Shown here: piece after piece, positions 58,702-64,000 of the stretch
How the letters are laid out: each line of letters begins with the position of its first letter
How positions within the stretch are numbered: the first letter of the stretch is position 1
Assembly: GCA_036273515.1 (NCBI GenBank)
Contig: DASUHM010000018.1
Coordinates: 58,809-122,808 of the forward strand
Source: Gaiellales bacterium
GTDB lineage: Bacteria > Actinomycetota > Thermoleophilia > Gaiellales > JAICJC01
DNA length: 64,000 nt
Direction: 5' to 3'
The notes under the pieces: generated by a model
The model's database searches: none
What the model saw: only the letters and a program-made list of their open reading frames with translations
Told to the model about the DNA's origin: nothing
Program-made: the position numbers and the translations under genes

Positions 58702-58727
58702 CGTGGGGAACCATGGGTTCCCCCACG
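58702..58727 (-). terminator. hairpin terminator of the YbjQ gene
   Basis: CGTGGGGAACC pairs with GGTTCCCC-C-ACG (one bulged base) immediately after the stop codon at 58728-58730. Confidence 0.6.
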
Positions 58728-59048
58728 TCAAATCTTGCGGACACGCACGGCGGTGCCGTACGCGCAGATCTCGGTCCACGTCCCGCCCATCTCGGACGTG
58801 TCGAAGCGCATCGCGAGGACGGCGTTCCCGCCGCGCTTCTGGGCCTCCTCGGTCAGCCGCTCGATCACCTGCTCACGGCTGTCGGCGAGCGCCTTCGTCA
58901 TGCCCTTGAGCTCGCCGCCGACGAGCGACTTGAGGCCGGCGCCGATCTGGGAGCCGACGTTGCGCGACCGCACGGTCAGGCCGAACACCTCGCCGAGCAC
59001 CTCCTCCACCTCGTAGCCGGGGAGGTCGTTCGTGGTCGTGATCAGCAT
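58728..59048 (-). CDS. YbjQ/UPF0145 heavy-metal-binding-domain protein
   Basis: A 106-residue protein: TTNDLPGYEVEEVLGEVFGL, SRNVGSQIGAGLKSLVGGEL followed by KGMTKALADSREQVIERLTE, and GGNAVLAMRFDTSEMGGTWT. This is the complete YbjQ domain, which forms pentamers; metal binding has been suggested for relatives. The ATG at 59048 opens the domain. An inverted-repeat element lies directly upstream, so its promoter may lie within the repeat. Confidence 0.9.
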   Translation of the reverse strand: MLITTTNDLPGYEVEEVLGEVFGLTVRSRNVGSQIGAGLKSLVGGELKGMTKALADSREQVIERLTEEAQKRGGNAVLAMRFDTSEMGGTWTEICAYGTAVRVRKI

Positions 59049-59058
59049 CGGCGAGACT

Positions 59059-59168
59059 CTAGACGGTTGGTCGGTGAATCCGGCGCGTCTGGAGGTCAGA
59101 GCGCGGTCGGGGATCCGCTCGCTGCGGGGCTGCGGCTGCACCACCGGACTTACCGACCAACCGTCCAG
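59059..59168. repeat. 110-bp element with terminal inverted repeats, copy 1
   Basis: Arms of 27 bases (59059-59085 and 59142-59168) are complementary with few mismatches and contain GGTTGGTCGG...TCCGGYG. Related arms bound the element at 62041-62170 (consensus GGTYGRTCGGTAAGTCCGGTG in parts). The interior includes GCGGGGCTGCGGC. It lies between the YbjQ start and the FAD oxidase stop. No coding capacity. Confidence 0.65.
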
Positions 59169-59172
59169 ATGA

Positions 59173-60555
59173 TCACCCGGGCGGGATCTTGCGCCCGGGA
59201 TTGGCGAGCCGGGCCGGGTCGAGCGCATCCGCCACCGCCCGCTGGGCGCTCAGCAGCTCCGGCGCGAGGCCTGCGGCGGTCGCGAGCTTGACGATGCCGA
59301 TGCCGTGCTCGGCCGTGAGCGATCCGCCGAGCGCCCGCGGCACCGCGTGGAAGGCGTCCGCGACGGTCTCGGCTTCCCGCAGCGCGGCCCGGTCGTCGCG
59401 GTCGACGAGCACCGACGCGTGCACGTTCCCGTCGCCGGCGTGCCCCCAGCACGCCACCTCGGCGCCGTGCTCGCGGCCGATCCGCTCGAGCATGTCGAGG
59501 GCCTCGCCCAGCCGGTCGAACGGCACGGCGAAGTCCTCCGAGACCTTGCCGCCACGCACGGCGACGACCGCCGGCGAGACGCCGTCGCGCCACGACTCGA
59601 GCGCGCGCTGCTCCCCGGGCGAGTCGGGCGCGTCGACCGCCGTCGCGCCGGGCGCGAGCGCCTCGACGAGGATGTCCCGCTCGGCCCGGGCGATCGCGGC
59701 CGGGCCGGCCGACTCCGTGATGACGGCGAACGATCCGGCCGCGGCGTGGCGCGGATACGTGGCGGCCGCCGCGGCGAACGCCCGCTCGTCAACGAACTCG
59801 AGCGCCGTCGGCACGCACCCGCACGCCATGACCGACTCGAGCGCGGCGACGCCGGCGCGGCGATCGGGGTAGAGGGCGATCGCCGGCAGGATCACCTCCG
59901 GCCGGGGCAGCAGCCGCAGCCACGCCGCCGTGATCACGCCGAGGGTGCCCTCGGAGCCGACCGCGAGCCCGGTCAGGTCGAGCGTCTCGACGTTCTTGCG
60001 GGCGGCGCCGCCGGCGACGAGCACCTCGCCCGAGGACAGCACGAGCTCGATCCCGGTGACGAACGACCGCACCGTCCCGTGCCGGAACGACCGCGGCCCA
60101 CCCGCGTTCGTGGCGATGTTCCCGCCCAGCTGCGACTGCTCGGCCGCGCCGGGGTTCGGCGCAAACCACAGGCCCTCGCCGGCCGCGGCCTGGTGCAGCG
60201 CGCGGGTCGTCAGGCCCGCCTCGACCGTCATCCGCCATGCCAGCGGGGCCGCCTCGCGCACGCGCGTCATCCTGGCGAGGGCGATGACGAGCGACCCGGC
60301 GCCGGGCATCGCGCCGCCGGCGTACCCGGTCCCGCCACCACGGGGGACGAAGGGCACGCCCGCCTGCGCGCACCAGCGCACGACGGCCGCGACCTCCTCG
60401 GCCGACCCCGGGAACACCGCGCCGAGCGCGTCGCCGGCAAGCCCGCGCGTCTCGGTCATGTCGCGCAGGAGCGACCGGTCGGCGACCGGGACCTGGACGG
60501 CGTCGTCGCCCACGATTCGGGCGAGGTCGCGCCGCGCGGCGGCGGTCCGGCTCAT
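59173..60555 (-). CDS. FAD-binding oxidase/dehydrogenase (GlcD/LldH type)
   Basis: A 460-residue flavoenzyme. The PCMH FAD-binding domain has VPFVPRGGGTGYAGGAMPGA, NPGAAEQSQLGGNIATNAGG and LAVGSEGTLGVITAAWLRLL. The C-terminal FAD-oxidase domain carries EVACWGHAGDGNVHASVLVD and SLTAEHGIGIVKLATA. Members oxidise 2-hydroxyacids such as glycolate or D-lactate. No Fe-S partner is encoded alongside. ATG at 60555, divergent from an ABC transporter 24 bases away. Confidence 0.9.
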   Translation of the reverse strand: MSRTAAARRDLARIVGDDAVQVPVADRSLLRDMTETRGLAGDALGAVFPGSAEEVAAVVRWCAQAGVPFVPRGGGTGYAGGAMPGAGSLVIALARMTRVREAAPLAWRMTVEAGLTTRALHQAAAGEGLWFAPNPGAAEQSQLGGNIATNAGGPRSFRHGTVRSFVTGIELVLSSGEVLVAGGAARKNVETLDLTGLAVGSEGTLGVITAAWLRLLPRPEVILPAIALYPDRRAGVAALESVMACGCVPTALEFVDERAFAAAAATYPRHAAAGSFAVITESAGPAAIARAERDILVEALAPGATAVDAPDSPGEQRALESWRDGVSPAVVAVRGGKVSEDFAVPFDRLGEALDMLERIGREHGAEVACWGHAGDGNVHASVLVDRDDRAALREAETVADAFHAVPRALGGSLTAEHGIGIVKLATAAGLAPELLSAQRAVADALDPARLANPGRKIPPG

Positions 60556-60579
60556 GGGTCGGGGTTCTAGCATTGGGGC

Positions 60580-61311
60580 GTGGCCGCCGAGCCCGCCATC
60601 GCCGTCCGCGACCTGCGCGTGCGCCGGGGCGGCGCCGACGTGCTCCACCGGATCAGCCTCGAGGTGCCCGCGGGCACGGTGACCGGCCTGCTCGGGCCGA
60701 GCGGCTGCGGCAAGTCGACGCTCATGCGCGCGATCGTCGGTGTCCAGATCGTGGAGTCCGGAACGGTGACGGTGCTCGGCGAGCCGGCCGGGTCGCGGTC
60801 GCTGCGGGCGCGGGTCGGCTACGTGACGCAGGCCCCGTCCGTCTACGGCGACCTGTCGGTGCGCGAGAACCTGCGCTACTTCGCGGCCGTGCTCGGCACG
60901 CCGCCGGAGCGCGTCGACGCCGTCATCGCGACCGTCGGCATGGACGCGTTCGCCGGCCGCGTGGTGGGGTCGCTCTCCGGGGGCCAGCGGGCCCGGGTGT
61001 CGCTCGCGACCGCGCTCCTGAACGAGCCGCCGCTGCTGGTGCTCGACGAGCCCACCGTCGGCCTCGACCCGCTGCTCCGGCGCGACCTGTGGGAGACGTT
61101 CGCCGGGCTGGCCGAGGCGGGGACGACGCTGCTCGTGTCGAGCCACGTGATGGACGAGGCCGACCGCTGCGGCCACCTGCTGCTGATGCGCGACGGCCAC
61201 ATCCTGGCGGCGCAGACGCCGGACGAGCTGCGCGGGGAGACCGGCGAGGACGACCTCGGCGAGGCGTTCGTGCGCACCATCGAGCGCTGGGAGACGGAGG
61301 CGGCGCGATGA
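60580..61311 (+). CDS. ABC transporter ATP-binding protein (ABC-2 exporter type)
   Basis: A 243-residue ATPase: Walker A TGLLGPSGCGKSTLMRAI, signature SLSGGQRARVSLATAL, Walker B LLVLDEPTVGLDPLLRR and H-loop LLVSSHVMDEADRCGHL. Its pattern is that of DRA/NatA-like drug or antibiotic exporters. GTG start. The stop overlaps the permease start (ATGA). Confidence 0.93.
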   Translation: MAAEPAIAVRDLRVRRGGADVLHRISLEVPAGTVTGLLGPSGCGKSTLMRAIVGVQIVESGTVTVLGEPAGSRSLRARVGYVTQAPSVYGDLSVRENLRYFAAVLGTPPERVDAVIATVGMDAFAGRVVGSLSGGQRARVSLATALLNEPPLLVLDEPTVGLDPLLRRDLWETFAGLAEAGTTLLVSSHVMDEADRCGHLLLMRDGHILAAQTPDELRGETGEDDLGEAFVRTIERWETEAAR

Positions 61312-62042
61312 GCCCCCGGATCACGCTCGCGACGGCCGCGCGGGTGATGCTGCAGCTGCGCCGCGACCCGCGCACGATCGCGATGCTGCTCCTCGTCCCC
61401 TGCCTGCTCGAGGTGCTGCTGTACTACGTCCTCGACGGGCAGCCGCTCGTGTTCCAGCGCATCGGCGCGCCGCTGCTCGGGATCTTCCCGTTCATCAGCA
61501 TGTTCCTGGTCACCGCGATCACCATGCTGCGCGAGCGCACGACGGGGACGCTCGAGCGGCTGATGTCGATGCCACTCGGCAAGCTCGACCTGCTGGGCGG
61601 GTACGGGATCGCTTTCGGCGTCGTCGCGGCCGTGCAGGCGGCGCTCACGGCCGGCGTCGCGTTCGGGCTGCTCGACCTGCAGGTGGCCGGGTCGGAGTGG
61701 GCCGTCGCCGGCCTCGCGATCGCGAACGCCATCCTGGGGATGGCGCTCGGCCTGTTCGTGAGCGCCTTCGCCCAGACCGAGTTCCAGGCGGTGCAGTTCA
61801 TGCCGGCCATCGTCATCCCGCAGCTGCTCCTGTGCGGCCTGCTCGTCTCGCGCGACGACATGGCCGGGTTCCTGAAGGTCGTCGCCGCCGTGCTGCCGCT
61901 GACCTATGCCTACGACGGCCTCGAGCGGGTCACCACGACCGGATTCGATTCCACCGCGCTGCGCGACCTGATCGTCGTGATCGGGTCGACGCTGCTCGCC
62001 CTGGCGCTCGGCGCGACCACGCTGCGCCGGCGCACGCCGTAG
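61308..62042 (+). CDS. ABC-2 family permease
   Basis: A 244-residue membrane protein with six hydrophobic helices; MLLLVPCLLEVLLYYVLDG, FPFISMFLVTAITMLRERTT and GTLERLMSMPLGKLDLLGGY are the ABC-2 permease signatures, and VLPLTYAYDGLERV lies near the end. It pairs with the preceding ATPase to export an unknown substrate. Its stop codon (TAG) overlaps the first base of a 130-bp inverted-repeat element. Confidence 0.92.
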   Translation: MSPRITLATAARVMLQLRRDPRTIAMLLLVPCLLEVLLYYVLDGQPLVFQRIGAPLLGIFPFISMFLVTAITMLRERTTGTLERLMSMPLGKLDLLGGYGIAFGVVAAVQAALTAGVAFGLLDLQVAGSEWAVAGLAIANAILGMALGLFVSAFAQTEFQAVQFMPAIVIPQLLLCGLLVSRDDMAGFLKVVAAVLPLTYAYDGLERVTTTGFDSTALRDLIVVIGSTLLALALGATTLRRRTP

Positions 62043-62170
62043 ATGGTCGATCGGTAAGTCCCGTGTCGTCCTGGGCGGCTGCGACGGTTCGCTGCCGCAG
62101 CCCCGCCACGGGTTGCACGACCGATCACCGATGTACGACCGGGCGCACCGGACTTGCCGATCGACCATCT
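62041..62170. repeat. 130-bp element with terminal inverted repeats, copy 2
   Basis: Arms at 62041-62065 and 62146-62170 match in 23 of 25 paired positions and share GGTCGATCGG...AAGTCC with copy 1 at 59059-59168. It fills the gap between the convergent ABC permease and GNAT stops exactly. No open reading frame of note lies inside. Confidence 0.7.
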
Positions 62171-62953
62171 TCACGCGACCGCGTCGGCGGGCGGCGACAC
62201 GTAGTTCGGGCGCAGGTACGCGGCGTCGAAGCCGGCCCGAAGGATGTTGCGGTAGGAGATGGTCGGGCGGTCGTCGACGATCTCGCCCGTCTCGGTGACG
62301 ACAACCTCCGCCCCGGCCGCGCGGGCGGCGCCGATCCGGGTGGCGATGAGGGCCGACTGGGCGCCGCGGCGGCGGTGGGCGGGCAGCGTCGCCGCCTGCC
62401 CCAGCCAGCCGTGGCGGCCATGCACGAAGAGCGCGCCGCAGGCGACGGGAACGTCGCCGTCGTGGGCCAGGTACCAGCTCCACCCGGGCCTCCCGGGCAG
62501 GTGGGCGAGCATCGCCGTCACCGACTGCGGGATCTCGAAGCCGGCGGCCAGGACGGCGGTGAACTCCTCCGCCCGCTCCGGGCCGATGCGCTCGATGCGC
62601 AGGCGGGGCTGCGGCGCCGGCGGCTCCGCGGCGGCCCGGGCGAACTTCACCCAGGCGTGTGCGGGCTCGTAGCCGCGCTCGCGCAGCATCGCGGCGACGC
62701 CGGCCGGGCGGGCGGCGGGGGCGAGCGCGATCGAGTGACGCACCGAGCCGTAGACGTCGGCGATCCGGTCGAGCAGGTCGTCCGACACGGGCTCCGAGAT
62801 CCCGAGCCCGATGACGCGGTTGATCGTCACCTCCTCGAGCCGGGGCGCGACGGCGCACACCGCTCCACCGCCCAGACGCACGGCATCGGCGCCGAACGCG
62901 TCGGCGACGGCGGCCGCCTCGACGAGCTCGAGGCCGGGATCGTCGGGGATCAC
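62171..62953 (-). CDS. GNAT family N-acetyltransferase
   Basis: A 260-residue protein with a degenerate N-terminal half and a C-terminal GNAT domain: GPERAEEFTAVLAAGFEIPQ, DVPVACGALFVHGRHGWLG and the acetyl-CoA loop AATLPAHRRRGAQSALIATR, ending YRNILRAGFDAAYLRPNY. The GTG start overlaps the upstream SDR stop (GTGA), so it belongs to the acyl-CoA ligase/SDR operon. The substrate is unknown. Confidence 0.85.
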   Translation of the reverse strand: MIPDDPGLELVEAAAVADAFGADAVRLGGGAVCAVAPRLEEVTINRVIGLGISEPVSDDLLDRIADVYGSVRHSIALAPAARPAGVAAMLRERGYEPAHAWVKFARAAAEPPAPQPRLRIERIGPERAEEFTAVLAAGFEIPQSVTAMLAHLPGRPGWSWYLAHDGDVPVACGALFVHGRHGWLGQAATLPAHRRRGAQSALIATRIGAARAAGAEVVVTETGEIVDDRPTISYRNILRAGFDAAYLRPNYVSPPADAVA

Positions 62954-63756
62954 CGCTGCGGCGGGCGCAGCGCCGGCATGTAGCCCTCGTGCTCCAGCCA
63001 GTGGCCGCCGTCGATCGTCAGGTTCTCGCCGGTGATGTAGCCCGCCCGGCGCGAGCACAGCGCCGTCGCCCACCAGGCGATCTCCTCGACCGTCGCGAGC
63101 CGGCCGGCGGGGACGCTCGCCGCCACCCGGGCCTCGTCGGCCGGCGTCGGCCAGAGGGCCGCGCCGGCGCCCTCGGTCGCGGTCGGGCCGGGGCAGATCG
63201 TGTTCACGCGGATGCCGTGCGGAGCCCACTCGACGGCGAGCGTGCGCGTCATCGCCAGCAGGCCCGCCTTGGCGGCCGCGGAGTGCACTGTCCCCGGCCC
63301 GCCGGTCCAGGCGTAGCTCGCGATCACGCTCAGGATCGCGCCGCCGCCGCCCTGCTCGATCATCTGCCGGCCGGCCGCGCGGGCGCACAGGAAGCCGCCG
63401 TCGAGCACGATCGACGTGACGGCCCGCCAGCCGTTCGGCGACAGATCCTCGGCCTTGACGACGAAGTTGCCGGCGGCGTCGTTCACGAGCACGTCGACGC
63501 GGCCGAAGCGCCTGACCGCGGCCGCCACGAGGACGTCCACCTGCTCGGGGACGCGCACGTCGGTCGGCTGCGCCAGCCCGTCGCCGCCGACCGCCTCGAT
63601 CTGCGCGACGGTCTCGTCCAGCGGCTCCGGGCGGCGGCCGGCGACGACCACCGCCGCGCCGAGGCGCGCGAACTCCACCGCCATCGCCCGGCCCATGCCA
63701 CTGCCTCCGCCCGTGATGACGGCCACCTGGCCGTCGAAGCTCCCACTAGCCAGCAT
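62950..63756 (-). CDS. SDR oxidoreductase, 2,4-dienoyl-CoA reductase-like
   Basis: A 268-residue SDR: nucleotide loop VITGGGSGMGRAMAVEFARL, VDVLVNDAAGNFVVKAEDLS, then SVIASYAWTGGPGTVHSAAA-K and IRVNTICPGPTATEGAG. The tyrosine of the usual YxxxK is replaced by HSAAAK; 2,4-dienoyl-CoA reductases are known to deviate here and use the catalytic lysine with an aspartate or serine. This and the adjacent acyl-CoA ligase suggest fatty-acid or terpenoid breakdown. ATG at 63756. Confidence 0.85.
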   Translation of the reverse strand: MLASGSFDGQVAVITGGGSGMGRAMAVEFARLGAAVVVAGRRPEPLDETVAQIEAVGGDGLAQPTDVRVPEQVDVLVAAAVRRFGRVDVLVNDAAGNFVVKAEDLSPNGWRAVTSIVLDGGFLCARAAGRQMIEQGGGGAILSVIASYAWTGGPGTVHSAAAKAGLLAMTRTLAVEWAPHGIRVNTICPGPTATEGAGAALWPTPADEARVAASVPAGRLATVEEIAWWATALCSRRAGYITGENLTIDGGHWLEHEGYMPALRPPQR

Positions 63757-64000
63757 CGCCCTCTCCCTCCTCCCGCACGATCACGCGGGCATCGAGCGCG
63801 AGCGCACCCGACGGGGTGACCAGGAGCGGGTTGACCTCGATCTCGGCGATGTCCGGCCGCTCCGCGGCAACCCTGGAGAGGGCCGCCGCCGCCCGTCCCG
63901 CCGCCGCCACGTCAAGGGCCGGCCGGCCCCGGGCGCCGGCCTGGAGCGGCGCGCCGCGAAGCGACCGGATCAGCTCCGCCGCCTGGTCGTCGGCCAGCGG
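63746..64000 (-). CDS. acyl-CoA/acetate-CoA ligase (ADP-forming) subunit, 5' part off the right edge
   Basis: Only the C-terminal ~84 residues are inside. They contain DDQAAELIRSLRGAPLQAGA and PDIAEIEVNPLLVTPSGALA-LDARV, the end of the ATP-grasp domain of ADP-forming acyl-CoA synthetases and CoA-ligase beta chains (EVNPLLV is the hallmark). The stop overlaps the SDR start by about 11 bases, so ligase, SDR and GNAT form one operon. Confidence 0.85.
   Translation of the reverse strand, partial: PLADDQAAELIRSLRGAPLQAGARGRPALDVAAAGRAAAALSRVAAERPDIAEIEVNPLLVTPSGALALDARVIVREEGEGDAG

Noticed and set aside
1..64000. CRISPR arrays, prophage, integrases, IS elements, riboswitches
   Set aside because: No regular spaced repeats, no transposase or recombinase motifs and no riboswitch core that I could identify by eye; a covariance-model search would be decisive.

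Overview
The window is very GC-rich (roughly 70% by eye), densely coded on both strands and rich in ATGA/GTGA stop-start overlaps. The gene set includes SHOCT and DUF1707 proteins, DUF7144 membrane proteins, a PAC2 protein, MEDS anti-sigma proteins, an MmpL transporter and SigB/SigF-like promoters. Together these suggest a chromosomal segment of an actinobacterium, possibly class Thermoleophilia; the class is an inference from gene content. I see no transposase, integrase, phage structural gene or CRISPR array. The only RNA gene is tRNA-Ser(GCT).

Layout. 0-13 kb: an envelope and stress neighbourhood on the minus strand: DUF2252, YihY, DUF7144, a lipoprotein, SHOCT, polyphosphate kinase, an ion channel, STAS and NfeD proteins. 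It ends at a divergent pair of LuxR-type regulators. Eight copies of a 17-bp imperfect palindrome occur here, seven of them upstream of genes in intergenic DNA and one in the tail of the preceding gene. 12.8-24 kb: a holin/phosphodiesterase fusion with an MBL hydrolase, a wrecked FAD oxidoreductase, small hypothetical genes, a heterodimeric ABC exporter, a haem peroxidase and a pyroglutamyl-peptidase lacking a normal start codon. 24-35 kb: partner-switching proteins (HATPase, STAS, PAS/GAF/SpoIIE phosphatase, MEDS-HATPase) around a three-gene formate dehydrogenase operon. Its catalytic subunit contains an in-frame UGA read as selenocysteine, with a SECIS hairpin. 35-45 kb: CsbD, a DMT exporter, flavin reductase, esterase, PAC2, an MFS exporter with a MarR-like tail and an HD-GYP protein. 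45-53 kb: secreted and surface proteins (Fn3-like, HYDIN-like, RTX, S53 peptidase), a PIG-V-type glycosyltransferase and the tRNA. 53-58 kb: an MmpL transporter with a two-component system. 58-64 kb: YbjQ, an FAD-linked oxidase, an ABC-2 exporter, and an acyl-CoA ligase/SDR/GNAT operon running off the right edge.

How the parts fit. Phosphatase, kinase-like and STAS proteins together with GTTT-N16/17-GGGTAT/G promoters before csbD and the DJ-1/PfpI gene point to a SigB-like general stress response whose sigma factor is not in the window. The 17-bp motif suggests a second regulon in the first 13 kb. Three families of short interspersed repeats lie between genes: a 63-bp element bounded by GGGGTCTGACCCC palindromes, an AATTGG hairpin element of about 70 bp, and 110-130 bp elements with terminal inverted repeats. 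Some appear to have altered the ends of neighbouring reading frames. All functional calls were made by reading motifs without database searches.
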